Position numbers and translations under genes: made by a program. Of a DNA stretch of 64,000 bases, positions 45,448-53,667 are shown in pieces. The DNA is from Streptomyces actinomycinicus (GTDB lineage Bacteria > Actinomycetota > Actinomycetes > Streptomycetales > Streptomycetaceae), in contig NZ_JAERRK010000010.1 in NCBI RefSeq assembly GCF_016741775.1, positions 124,001 to 188,000 of the forward strand, in the 5' to 3' direction. Numbering within the stretch: the stretch's first letter is position 1; each line of letters starts with the position of its first letter. A model generated the notes under the pieces. It saw only the letters and a list, made by a program, of their open reading frames with translations. It searched no databases and was not told the origin of the DNA.

Positions 45448-45783
45448 GCACGCCCCCTGCGACGCCTTTGGCGAGGAGTGCCGGATTCGCGGCCCGGTGG
45501 GCAAGGCAGCGGACGCGACGATGCCGTGCGGCATGTGAAGGAGTCGCCGACGTGACGTGCGCACACCTGCACGGATGAGTCCCCTCGTACGCCAAGTGCC
45601 CAGGTGAGGGGCCTGATTGATTGGAAGCGGGGCCCGCGTGCGTGCTTTGATCCATCGCACCGCGGGGGTCCGGCGGGTCCCCGGAGACGGGTGCCCGGCG
45701 CCCGCGGTCGGCGGCCGTCCGTCTGTCCCCAGAGGGGGCCGCTCTCCCCCTTGTGAAATATCCATACGAAGGGAAGTTCCACC

Positions 45784-46002
45784 ATGAACTCCACCCCCCA
45801 GGTCGAGACCGTCGAGATCTCGGACGCCGAGCTGGACCAGGTTTCCGGCGGTCTGTCCGTGAACACCCTCAACAGCACCCTCGGCACCGTGAACGAGGTT
45901 GCCCCGGGCGTCAACGGCCTGGTCAACACGGTCGTCGGCACCGTCGAGGGTGTCACCGGTCTGAACACCGCCCCGATCAACGGCGTCGTCGCCGGCCTCT
46001 GA
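45784..46002 (+). CDS. Double-glycine leader peptide precursor (bacteriocin-like)
   Basis: A 72-residue peptide with a 23-residue acidic leader ending ELDQVSGG, the recognition motif of C39 peptidase transporters, followed by a 49-residue core beginning LSVNTLNSTL. The core has no Cys, Lys or Arg, seven Asn, many Val/Gly/Thr/Leu and a loosely repeated GTVxxV...LVNT/LNT pattern. Lack of Cys excludes lanthionines and disulphides. AAGGGAAG precedes the ATG. The exporter genes lie immediately downstream and nothing else in the window looks like a maturation enzyme. It is probably cleaved and exported by the two ABC proteins. Activity (bacteriocin, signal or surface peptide) is unknown. Annotations such as 'type A2 lantipeptide' would rest on the leader only. 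Confidence 0.88.
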   Translation: MNSTPQVETVEISDAELDQVSGGLSVNTLNSTLGTVNEVAPGVNGLVNTVVGTVEGVTGLNTAPINGVVAGL

Positions 46003-46025
46003 TCGCACCTTGGTGTCACCGAAGT

Positions 46026-46050
46026 CCCGGAGCCGTCCTGCGGCTCCGGG
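46026..46050 (+). terminator. Hairpin between precursor and exporter genes
   Basis: CCCGGAGCCG and CGGCTCCGGG form a perfect 10-bp stem with a 5-nt loop, 24 nt after the precursor stop and 54 nt before the adaptor start. It is likely to be a partial terminator or RNA 3'-end stabiliser that lets the precursor be made in excess over the exporter. Confidence 0.75.
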
Positions 46051-46103
46051 GCTCTCGGATGCCCTGAAACACTTGCGTCTCTCCCACAGGTGAGGGAAGT
46101 TCC

Positions 46104-46907
46104 GTGCAGTTCCGCCAACAGGCCCTCGCCAAGCTCCAGTCGCCGGAGGAGCTGGACCTTCCGGTACGGCTCGCCCGCCCGCAGGGCTGGCTCGCGCTCG
46201 GCGTCACCGTCGTCGTCATGGCGGCGGCCTCCGTGTGGGCCGTGACCGGCTCGGTCGCCTCCACGGTGAGCGCGCCCGCCGTCCTCACCCACGGTCAGGG
46301 CAGTTACCTGCTCCAGAGCCCGGTGTCCGGCCAGGTGACGGCCGTCCTCGCCCGGCAGGGCGACCGGCTGCCCGCGAACGCCCCGGTCCTCAAAGTCCGT
46401 ACGGAGCAGGGCGAAGCCGTGGTCCGTACCGTCGCCGCCGGCCGCGTCACCACGCTCGCCGCCACCATCGGGCAGATCATCCGGACCGGCGCCGATGTCG
46501 CCGCGGTCGAGAAGGTCGCCCACGCCTCCGACCCGTTGTACGCGACCGTGTACGTGCCGGCCGAGAACGCCGCCGCCGTCCCGGCGCACGCCTCGGTCGA
46601 CCTCACCGTGTCCTCCGTACCGGCGCAGCGGTACGGGGTGCTGCGCGGCGAGGTGCAGGCGGTGGACCGCAGCGCGCAGTCCGCCCAGTCGATCGCCGCG
46701 TTCCTCGGCGACAGCCAGCTCGGCCGGCAGTTCACCCGCAAGGGGCGCCCGGTGGCCGTCCTGGTGCGGCTCGACAAGGCGGCCACGAAGAGCGGTCACC
46801 GGTGGTCCACCAGCGACGGGCCGCCGTTCCGGCTGGACTCCATGACCCTCGCCACCGCCTCCGTCCGGCTCGCCGACCAGCATCCCGTCGATTGGCTCCT
46901 CCCGTGA
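46104..46907 (+). CDS. HlyD-like NHLM-type secretion adaptor
   Basis: A 267-residue membrane-anchored periplasmic-adaptor-like protein of the family paired with NHLM bacteriocin ABC transporters. A single transmembrane helix lies at about residues 29-48, preceded by a short cytoplasmic part. The extracytoplasmic part contains a lipoyl-like half (YLLQSPVSGQVTAVL ... VRTVAAGRVTTL). GTG at 46,104 follows GAGGGAAG at a normal distance. The stop overlaps the GTG of the peptidase-transporter gene, so the two are translationally coupled. In a Gram-positive organism it would guide the peptide away from the membrane rather than bridge to an outer membrane. Confidence 0.88.
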   Translation: MQFRQQALAKLQSPEELDLPVRLARPQGWLALGVTVVVMAAASVWAVTGSVASTVSAPAVLTHGQGSYLLQSPVSGQVTAVLARQGDRLPANAPVLKVRTEQGEAVVRTVAAGRVTTLAATIGQIIRTGADVAAVEKVAHASDPLYATVYVPAENAAAVPAHASVDLTVSSVPAQRYGVLRGEVQAVDRSAQSAQSIAAFLGDSQLGRQFTRKGRPVAVLVRLDKAATKSGHRWSTSDGPPFRLDSMTLATASVRLADQHPVDWLLP

Positions 46908-49126
46908 CCACCGCCCAGGAAACCCGTGGCCGCAGACGGGCGGCGCCCCCGAAGCGGCCGGCGCCCAAGTCCCGTACCGGCACGGTCCGCACCCCCACCG
47001 TGCTCCAGATGGAGGCCGTCGAGTGCGGCGCCGCCTCCCTCGCGATGGTCCTCGGCCACTACGGCCGGCACGTCCCGCTGGAGGAACTGCGCATCGCCTG
47101 CGGTGTCTCCCGCGACGGCTCCCGCGCCTCCAACCTGCTCAAGGCGGCCCGCGGTTACGGCCTGACGGCCAAGGGCATGCAGATGGACCTGGCCGCCCTC
47201 GCCGAGGTCCGGGCACCGGCCATCCTCTTCTGGGAGTTCAACCACTACGTCGTCTACGACGGCATGGGCCGCCGCTTCGGCCGGCGCGGTGTCTTCGTCA
47301 ACGACCCCGCCAAGGGGCGCCGTTTCGTGCCCATGGAGGAGTTCGACGGCAGCTTCACCGGTGTCGTGCTGGTGCTGGAACCCGGAGACGGCTTCACCAG
47401 GGGCGGGCGCCGGCCGGGCGTGCTCGGCGCCATGCCGGCCCGGCTGCGCGGGACCGCCGGCACCCTCCCGGCGGCGGTGCTGGCCAGCCTGCTGCTGGTG
47501 GCGGTCGGCGCGGCCCTGCCGGCGCTCAGCCGCACGTACATCGACATGTTCCTCATCGGCGGACAGACCTCGCTGCTCGGTGTGCTGTTCGCCGCCATGG
47601 CCACCTGCGTGCTGCTCACGCTGGCGCTGACCTGGCTCCAGCAGGTCAACCTGCTGCACGGCCGGATCATCTCCTCCACCCTCTCCAGCGCCCGTTTCCT
47701 GCGCCACCTGCTGCGGCTGCCGGTGACGTTCTTCGCCCAGCGCTCCCCCGCAGACCTGGTGCAGCGGCTCCAGTCCAACGACCAGGTCGCCGAGACACTC
47801 GCCCGGGACCTCGCGGCGGCCGGCGTGGACGCGATCGTGGTCGTGCTGTACGCGGTGCTGCTGTACACCTACGACCCCCAGCTCACGTTCGTCGGCATCG
47901 GCGTGGCCCTGCTGAACGTCGTGGCGATGCGCCTCGTCGTACGGCTGCGCGCGACCCGTACCGCGAAGCTGCGGGCGGACACCGCACGGCTGACCAACAC
48001 CTCGTACACCGGTCTGCAGCTGATCGAGACGATGAAGGCGACCGGCGGTGAGGACGGCTACTTCCGCAAGTGGGCCGGACAGCACGCGTCCACGCTGGAG
48101 GAGCAGCAGCGGCTGGGCGTGCCGAGCGCCTGGCTCGGCGTGGTCGCGCCGGCGCTCGCCACGTTCAACAGCGGGCTCATCCTGTGGATCGGCGGCATGC
48201 GGGCGGTCGAGGGACACATCTCGGTGGGTCTGCTGGTCGCGTTCCAGGCGCTGGTCACCCGCTTCACCGCGCCCCTCACCCGGCTCAACGGCGTGGCGGG
48301 CCGCATCCAGGACTTCGCGGCCGACGTGGCCCGGCTCAAGGACGTGGAGAACTTCCAGGCCGACCCGCTCTACGCCCGGCCGGGCGGGGGCGAGTCGACG
48401 CGGCGGCTGCACGGGCACGTCGAGCTGGAGAACATCACCTTCGGGTACAGCCCGCTGGACCAGCCCCTGCTGACCGGCTTCGACCTGACGGTCGGCCCGG
48501 GGCAGCAGGTGGCGCTGGTCGGCGGTTCCGGCAGCGGCAAGTCCACGGTGTCCCGGCTCATCTCCGGCCTCTACGCGCCGTGGGACGGGGTGATCCGGAT
48601 CGACGGGCGGCGGCTGGAGGACATCCCCCGCGGCGCGCTCGCCGCGTCCGTCTCCTTCGTCGACCAGGACGTGTTCCTCTTCGAGGGCTCGGTCCGCGAC
48701 AACGTGGCGCTGTGGGACCCGTCGATCCCCGACGAGTCCGTGGTGGAGGCGCTGAAGGACGCGGTCCTGTACGACGTGGTGACGCGCCGGCCCGGGGGCA
48801 TCCACAGCAAGGTCGAGCAGGACGGCCGCAACTTCTCCGGTGGTCAGCGCCAGCGCCTGGAGATCGCCCGGGCGCTGGTGCGCCGGCCGAGCATCCTGGT
48901 GCTGGACGAGGTGACCAGCGCGCTGGACGCGGAGACCGAGCTGGCCGTGATGGACAACCTGCGGCGGCGCGGCTGCGCCTGTGTGGTGATCGCCCACCGG
49001 CTGAGCACGGTCCGCGACAGCGACGAGATCGTCGTGCTCCAGCACGGCACGGTCGTGGAGCGCGGACGGCACGAGGAGCTGGTGGCGCGCGGCGGCACGT
49101 ACGCGGCGCTGGTCAGGGAGCGGTGA
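46904..49126 (+). CDS. ABC transporter with N-terminal C39 leader peptidase (NHLM type)
   Basis: A 740-residue bifunctional transporter. The N-terminal C39 cysteine peptidase has Cys41 (VECGAAS), His114 (FNHYVV) and Asp134 (NDPAKG), so the catalytic triad is complete. Six membrane segments follow (about 190-460), then the ATPase with Walker A GGSGSGKST, signature FSGGQRQR, Walker B ILVLDEVTSALD and H-loop AHRLS. It should cleave after the Gly-Gly of the 72-residue precursor and export the core. GTG at 46,904 overlaps the adaptor stop. It is followed directly by the second ABC gene (ATG at 49,128). Confidence 0.95.
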   Translation: MTTAQETRGRRRAAPPKRPAPKSRTGTVRTPTVLQMEAVECGAASLAMVLGHYGRHVPLEELRIACGVSRDGSRASNLLKAARGYGLTAKGMQMDLAALAEVRAPAILFWEFNHYVVYDGMGRRFGRRGVFVNDPAKGRRFVPMEEFDGSFTGVVLVLEPGDGFTRGGRRPGVLGAMPARLRGTAGTLPAAVLASLLLVAVGAALPALSRTYIDMFLIGGQTSLLGVLFAAMATCVLLTLALTWLQQVNLLHGRIISSTLSSARFLRHLLRLPVTFFAQRSPADLVQRLQSNDQVAETLARDLAAAGVDAIVVVLYAVLLYTYDPQLTFVGIGVALLNVVAMRLVVRLRATRTAKLRADTARLTNTSYTGLQLIETMKATGGEDGYFRKWAGQHASTLEEQQRLGVPSAWLGVVAPALATFNSGLILWIGGMRAVEGHISVGLLVAFQALVTRFTAPLTRLNGVAGRIQDFAADVARLKDVENFQADPLYARPGGGESTRRLHGHVELENITFGYSPLDQPLLTGFDLTVGPGQQVALVGGSGSGKSTVSRLISGLYAPWDGVIRIDGRRLEDIPRGALAASVSFVDQDVFLFEGSVRDNVALWDPSIPDESVVEALKDAVLYDVVTRRPGGIHSKVEQDGRNFSGGQRQRLEIARALVRRPSILVLDEVTSALDAETELAVMDNLRRRGCACVVIAHRLSTVRDSDEIVVLQHGTVVERGRHEELVARGGTYAALVRER

Positions 49127-49127
49127 G

Positions 49128-51953
49128 ATGACGACTGTTCAGGAGGGGTACGGCGGCGACCTCGTGCTCGGTGCGCTCGGCTCGCTGGGCACGCGGCTGG
49201 ACTGCGCCGGCCTGAGCCGCCTGGACCTGCAGGGCCCGCAGGTGCTGTGGCTGGTCGCGGCCGGCGCGCTGGACCTGTTCGCGGTGGACGCCGCCCAGCA
49301 GGGCCACTGGCACCACCTCGGCCGGCTGGAGGCGGGCGCCCTGCTGCTCGGCCCGGTCGCCGGCCCCCAGCACACGCTGGTGGCCCGCCCGGTCCGGGAC
49401 TGCGTGGTGCACCGGATCGGTCTGCGCGAGCTGTACCGGCCGGCCGACACCCAGACCTGGTCGTACGACGAGTACGGCAACCCGCAGTACGTGCCGCCCG
49501 CTTCGAGCCCGCTGGAGTACGCGGTCGCGCTCGGGGTCGGCCGGGGCCTGTCCGTCCTCTTCCAGGCCCCGATGGCCGAGGAGCGCTCCGCCGCGCCCAC
49601 CGACGACGACGTCTTCTGGATGCAGGTGCCGCCGGGCAGCACACAGTACGGCTCGCTGTACGGCGCGGAGGCCGCGGCCGATCTGCTGATGGACCCGGCG
49701 CTGTGGCAGAGCATGGTCGACCAGCAGTACCGGCTGCTGACCGCGCTGGACCGGTGGATCGAGCAGCTGGAACGCAGCCACGAGACCCGGACGGCCGCCG
49801 GGATCAAGGCCGGTGAGGCGGTGCGGGTGCAGGCCGACCGGACCCTGCTGGCCTCCATCGGCAAGCGCTCGGCCCGCCGTACGACGGCCGCCGACGCCGA
49901 CGCGACCCACGCGGCCTGCACGCTCGTCGCGGAGGCCGCCGGGATCCGGCTGGCCGAGCCCGCGCAGAGCGGCACCGAGAGCGACCGGCTGGACCCGGTG
50001 GAACGGGTGGCGCTGGCCTCGCGGGTGCGCACCCGGGCGGTTCGCCTGGACGGCCGCTGGTGGCGGGAGAACGTGGGCCCGCTGGTCGGACACCGGGCGC
50101 TGTCCGGAGCGCCGGTGGCGCTGTTGTGGCGGCGCGGCGGCTATGTGGCCGTGCACCCCGGCACCGGCCGGGAGACACCGGTCGAGAAGGCGAACGCGGC
50201 GGAGTTCGACCCGCGCGCGGTGATGTTCTACCGGCCGCTGCCCGACAAACGCCTCGGGCCGCTCGGGCTGCTCCGGTTCAGCCTGCGCGGCACCCGCGGT
50301 GACCTGCTGAACCTGCTGCTCGCCGGGCTGGTGACGGTGGCGATCGGCGCGCTGGTGCCGATCGCCACCGGCAAGGTGCTCGGCGAGTACGTGCCGAGGG
50401 CCCAGGAGGACCTGATCGTCCAGGTGTGCCTGGCGGTGATGGTGAGCGGGGTGGTCGCGGCGGCGTTCACGCTGCTGGAGAACCTGTCCATCCTGCGTCT
50501 GGAGGGCCGCATCGAGGCGGCGCTGCAACCGGCCGTGTGGGACAGGCTGCTGCGGCTGCCCACCCGCTTCTTCACCCAGCGTTCCACCGGTGAGCTGGCC
50601 AGTGCGGCCATGGGGATCAGCGCGATCCGCCGGATGCTGGCGGGTGTCGGACCGGTGGTCGCGCAGTCGGTGACGGTCGGCGCGATGAACCTGGGTCTGC
50701 TGCTGTGGTACAGCGTGCCGATGGCGATGGCGGCGATCGGGATGCTGGTCGTCATCGCGGCGGTGTTCGGCGGGCTCGGGCTGTGGCAGGTGCGCTGGCA
50801 GCGGCGGCTCGTGGTGCTCGGCAACAGGCTGAACAACCAGGCGTTCCAGACCCTGCGCGGGCTGCCCAAGCTGCGGGTGGCGGCGGCCGAGAACTACGCG
50901 TACGCGGCCTGGGCACGGGAGTTCGCGCACAGCCGGGAACTGCAGCAGAAGGCCGGCCGCATCAAGAACCTGACCACGGTCCTGGGCACGGTGTACCTCC
51001 CCGTCTGCACCCTGCTGATGTTCATGCTGCTGGCGGGCCCGGCCAGGGGCACGATGTCAGCGGCGGACTTCCTCGCCTTCAACACCGCGGTCACCATGCT
51101 GCTGACCTCGGTCACCCAGCTGACCGGCGCGTTCGTGTCGGCGGTGGCCGCGCTGCCGCTGTTCGAGGAGATCAGGCCGGTCCTGGACGCCGCGCCCGAG
51201 GTGCGCACGGCGAGCACCCGCCCCGGCCCGCTGTCCGGTGCCGTGGAGGCCCGCCGTCTCTCCTTCCGGTACGCCGACGACGGCCCGCTCGTCCTGGACG
51301 ACGTGTCCTTCGCCGTGCGGCCGGGCGAGTTCGTGGCGGTCGTCGGCCCGAGCGGGTGCGGCAAGTCCACCCTGCTGCGGCTGCTCATCGGCTTCGACAA
51401 GCCGGTCTCGGGCAGCGTGCTGTACGACGGCCAGGACCTCGCGGCGCTGGACCAGTCCGCGGTGCGCCGGCAGTGCGGGGTGGTCCTGCAGCACGCGCAG
51501 CCGTTCGCCGGTTCCCTGCTGGACGTCATCTGCGGCACCGAGCCGTACACGCCGGAGGAGGCGATGGCGGCGGCCGAGCTGGCGGGGCTCGCGGAGGACA
51601 TCGAGCGGATGCCGATGGGGCTGCACACGATCGTCGCGGGCAACGGCGCGATCTCCGGCGGCCAGCGGCAGCGGCTGATGATCGCCCAGGCCCTGATCCG
51701 GCGCCCGCGGATCCTCTTCTTCGACGAGGCGACCAGCGCCCTGGACAACGACACCCAGCGCATCGTCATCGACAGCACCCGCAAGCTGAACGCCACCCGG
51801 TTCGTCATCGCGCACCGCCTGTCGACCGTCCTGGACGCCGACCGGGTGATCGTGATGGAGGACGGCAGGATCGTGCAGCAGGGCGCCCCGGCCGAACTCC
51901 TCGCGGACACCGGAGGCAGGCTGCACGAGCTGGTGCGCAGGCAGCTGACCTAG
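49128..51953 (+). CDS. Second ABC transporter of the NHLM pair with extra N-terminal domain
   Basis: A 941-residue exporter half. The first 360 or so residues have no peptidase motif. They begin with a region resembling a cyclic-nucleotide-binding-like fold, followed by a helical region, as in the family of second ATP-binding proteins of NHLM bacteriocin systems. Membrane segments follow (about 390-660), and then an ATPase with GPSGCGKST, ISGGQRQR, ILFFDEATSALD and AHRLS, all intact. ATG at 49,128 lies 1 nt after the preceding stop. It probably forms a heterodimer with the peptidase transporter. The N-terminal domain may sense a ligand, but this is inference. Confidence 0.92.
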   Translation: MTTVQEGYGGDLVLGALGSLGTRLDCAGLSRLDLQGPQVLWLVAAGALDLFAVDAAQQGHWHHLGRLEAGALLLGPVAGPQHTLVARPVRDCVVHRIGLRELYRPADTQTWSYDEYGNPQYVPPASSPLEYAVALGVGRGLSVLFQAPMAEERSAAPTDDDVFWMQVPPGSTQYGSLYGAEAAADLLMDPALWQSMVDQQYRLLTALDRWIEQLERSHETRTAAGIKAGEAVRVQADRTLLASIGKRSARRTTAADADATHAACTLVAEAAGIRLAEPAQSGTESDRLDPVERVALASRVRTRAVRLDGRWWRENVGPLVGHRALSGAPVALLWRRGGYVAVHPGTGRETPVEKANAAEFDPRAVMFYRPLPDKRLGPLGLLRFSLRGTRGDLLNLLLAGLVTVAIGALVPIATGKVLGEYVPRAQEDLIVQVCLAVMVSGVVAAAFTLLENLSILRLEGRIEAALQPAVWDRLLRLPTRFFTQRSTGELASAAMGISAIRRMLAGVGPVVAQSVTVGAMNLGLLLWYSVPMAMAAIGMLVVIAAVFGGLGLWQVRWQRRLVVLGNRLNNQAFQTLRGLPKLRVAAAENYAYAAWAREFAHSRELQQKAGRIKNLTTVLGTVYLPVCTLLMFMLLAGPARGTMSAADFLAFNTAVTMLLTSVTQLTGAFVSAVAALPLFEEIRPVLDAAPEVRTASTRPGPLSGAVEARRLSFRYADDGPLVLDDVSFAVRPGEFVAVVGPSGCGKSTLLRLLIGFDKPVSGSVLYDGQDLAALDQSAVRRQCGVVLQHAQPFAGSLLDVICGTEPYTPEEAMAAAELAGLAEDIERMPMGLHTIVAGNGAISGGQRQRLMIAQALIRRPRILFFDEATSALDNDTQRIVIDSTRKLNATRFVIAHRLSTVLDADRVIVMEDGRIVQQGAPAELLADTGGRLHELVRRQLT

Positions 51954-51954
51954 G

Positions 51955-51991
51955 CCGGGTCCGACGGGTCTCGTGAGCAAGTCGAACCCGG
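51955..51991 (+). terminator. Hairpin after the exporter operon
   Basis: CCGGGTCCGAC pairs with GTCGAACCCGG with one mismatch around a 15-nt loop, starting 2 nt after the stop. It is a probable end of the peptide/exporter transcript. Confidence 0.55.
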
Positions 51992-52109
51992 CGCCGGTCG
52001 TGCACTGACGCGAGAGAGATGTACGGGCTCACGGTGGATGGCCGCACGGGTGCGCGGGGGCGTCATCGTGTCACCGGCGCCCTTCTTTCGAGTGACAGGA
52101 CCGCAAAGG

Positions 52110-52121
52110 ACCTGATCAGGT
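52110..52121. promoter_or_regulatory. 12-bp palindrome ACCTGATCAGGT
   Basis: A perfect palindrome about 70 nt upstream of the small secreted protein gene. It is a possible operator in that gene's promoter. Confidence 0.35.
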
Positions 52122-52192
52122 GCCCCTGAACACGGAACCGTTGCTGCCAGGGGGCACGACGCAGACGGCCCGATGGAAGGACCACCACCTTG

Positions 52193-52513
52193 ATGAAGCT
52201 CAAGCGCGCCGCTCGGGCCGTTCTGACCGCCAGTGCCGCAATTCTTCTGACCATCGGGCCTGCCTTCAGCGCCCAGGCGGCTACGGGCACATTCGTCTAC
52301 GACCGGATCGACGGCACTCACGGCGCGATCACCAACCCGGCCGACGGCGTCTGCTACGACTTCGACACGCCCGCCTTCGGTGCCGACAACCAGACCGGCA
52401 CCGACGCCGTGGTGTTCGACACCTACGGCTGCTCCGGAGTCCGACAGCCACTCCCGAAGCGGACGGGCGAGCAGTGGGGCAGCTACCGGGGGGAGAGCGT
52501 GAGGTTCGGCTAG
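52193..52513 (+). CDS. Small secreted protein, function unknown
   Basis: A 106-residue protein with a clear signal peptide (KLKRAARAVLTASAA...; cleavage after AQA, about residue 29). The mature part is about 76 residues, acidic at first and basic at the end, with two cysteines (in DGVCYDF and YGCSG) that may form one disulphide. ATG at 52,193 is used; an in-frame TTG at 52,190 sits at a better distance from GGAAGGA, so either may be used. Many actinobacterial secreted peptides of this size are unannotated. It lies 239 nt after the exporter operon and may be independent of it, being exported by Sec rather than the ABC pair. Confidence 0.75.
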   Translation: MKLKRAARAVLTASAAILLTIGPAFSAQAATGTFVYDRIDGTHGAITNPADGVCYDFDTPAFGADNQTGTDAVVFDTYGCSGVRQPLPKRTGEQWGSYRGESVRFG

Positions 52514-52531
52514 GGAGCATCCGTGGGCTCG

Positions 52532-52966
52532 TCAGTCCGCGGCGCCGTGCGCCTGCTGCCCGGCTGGCACGGCCCGGGTGTCCGTGCGGTCAGCTCGCTC
52601 GTCCGCGTCGGCCAGCCGGAAGAAGACCGGTGGCAAGCCGAGTTCGAGGACCGCGAGGGCGATCTGGAACCAGTGCGGCCGGCCTTCGACCACGAGGGAG
52701 AGCAGCCGCCCCGCCCCGCCCAGCAGGAACACGCCGGCCAGCCACCGCACCGGCCGGGCGGGGACGGGCCGCTGCCGGGCGGCCCAGAGCCAGGCCAGCC
52801 CGTAGCCGGTGAAGGCGGCTCCCATGAACCGGCCCCAGCTGTCGACCGTCGCACCGGCGGAACCCGCGCCGGGGATCGCCGCGTTGCCGAGCAGCACGTG
52901 GAACACCCCGATCACCACGCAGGTCCAGCCCATCAGCCGGGCGAGTGCCCGCAGAGCCCTTGCCAT
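52532..52966 (-). CDS. DUF4345-like integral membrane protein
   Basis: A 144-residue protein with four predicted membrane segments and the DUF4345 pattern: a GxxHVLLGNAAIP start, DSWGRFMGAAFTGYGLAWLW, LLGGAGRLLSL, and LELGLPPVFFRLA. ATG at 52,966 follows GGAGGGGACC, a better site than an upstream ATG at 53,005 that lies inside the operator. It is divergent from a TetR regulator across a perfect inverted repeat and is very probably its target. No biochemical role is known for the family. Confidence 0.85.
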   Translation of the reverse strand: MARALRALARLMGWTCVVIGVFHVLLGNAAIPGAGSAGATVDSWGRFMGAAFTGYGLAWLWAARQRPVPARPVRWLAGVFLLGGAGRLLSLVVEGRPHWFQIALAVLELGLPPVFFRLADADERADRTDTRAVPAGQQAHGAAD

Positions 52967-52998
52967 GGTCCCCTCCGACGCCGTCCCGGGACTGCTAG

Positions 52999-53044
52999 TT
53001 GACATGTGTCTACTAGACTGGGCGCGCAAGTAGACACATGTCAA
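52999..53044. promoter_or_regulatory. TetR operator: perfect 16-bp inverted repeat
   Basis: TTGACATGTGTCTACT (52,999-53,014) is repeated inverted at 53,029-53,044 with 14 nt between. Each arm holds a smaller dyad GACA-TG-TGTC, so it may bind two dimers. It lies in the divergent promoter of the DUF4345 gene and the TetR gene and includes TTGACA -35-like hexamers on both strands. Confidence 0.8.
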
Positions 53045-53667
53045 GTAATCTGCGGGGCGTGCCTCCCCGTCAGCGACTCAGCCCAGCCGACCGCCGCGCC
53101 CAGCTCCTCGCCGTCGGCGCGCGGCTCTTCGCCGCGCGCCCCTACGACGACGTGCTCATGGAGGAGGTCGCCCAGGAGGCCGGCGTCTCCCGGGCCCTCC
53201 TCTACCGCCACTTCCCGAGCAAGCACGCCCTCTTCGCGGCCGTCTACCAGCAGGCGGCGGACCACCTGCTCGCCGGCACCCGGCTCGACCCCGCCGACTC
53301 CCTGGCCGAGCAGCTCGTCCAGGGCATGGACGTCCACCTCGACTATTTCGTGGCCAACCGCAATGCCGTCCTGGCCGCGAACCGGGTGCTCGCGGGCGAC
53401 CCGGTGATCCAGTCGATCATGACGAACGAGCTGGACGCACTCCGCACCCGGCTGCTCGCCGTACTCCCCCTCGCGGACGACGCCGCCCGCGCGGCGGTGT
53501 CCGCGGTCCTGAAGAGCTGGCTGGTCTTCGTCCAGGTCCTGTGTGTCGACTGGCTCACCCGGGAGACCTGCACCCGCACCCAGCTGCGGGACGTCTGCGT
53601 CGAAGCCCTCCTCGGCGCCCTGCGGCCACTGCTCCCCGAAGACTCCGCAGACGGCCGCCGAGCCTAG
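53038..53667 (+). CDS. TetR-family transcriptional regulator
   Basis: A 209-residue one-component repressor. The N-terminal helix-turn-helix (LFAARPYDDVLMEEVAQEAG, then VSRALLYRHFPSK) is typical TetR. The rest is an all-helical ligand domain of unknown specificity. ATG at 53,038 lies inside the right arm of the operator and has no ribosome site, so translation may be leaderless; the alternative start is GTG at 53,059. The 3' end overlaps the opposite-strand phosphatase gene by 4 nt. It probably represses itself and the divergent DUF4345 gene. Confidence 0.92.
   Translation: MSSNLRGVPPRQRLSPADRRAQLLAVGARLFAARPYDDVLMEEVAQEAGVSRALLYRHFPSKHALFAAVYQQAADHLLAGTRLDPADSLAEQLVQGMDVHLDYFVANRNAVLAANRVLAGDPVIQSIMTNELDALRTRLLAVLPLADDAARAAVSAVLKSWLVFVQVLCVDWLTRETCTRTQLRDVCVEALLGALRPLLPEDSADGRRA

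Larger units (their letters stand above)
45330..45783. other. Regulatory region ahead of the bacteriocin-type operon
   Basis: No gene is supported in these 454 nt. The region contains a palindrome, a pair of direct repeats, a second palindrome (ATGCCG-TG-CGGCAT, 45,521-45,534), a small GGGGG/CCCCC hairpin around 45,732-45,750 and a short A/T-rich stretch (TTGTGAAATATCCAT, about 45,751) just before the ribosome site of the peptide gene. A regulated promoter is likely. Confidence 0.55.

Noticed and set aside
45784..46002. Lanthipeptide precursor
   Set aside because: Only the leader resembles one. The core has no cysteine and no LanM, LanB/C or LanKC gene is present.
45420..46883. Long minus-strand frames opposite the adaptor and exporter genes (also 46,796-49,072 and 49,113-50,930)
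   Set aside because: They are shadows of the well-supported plus-strand transporter genes; their translations show no protein family features.
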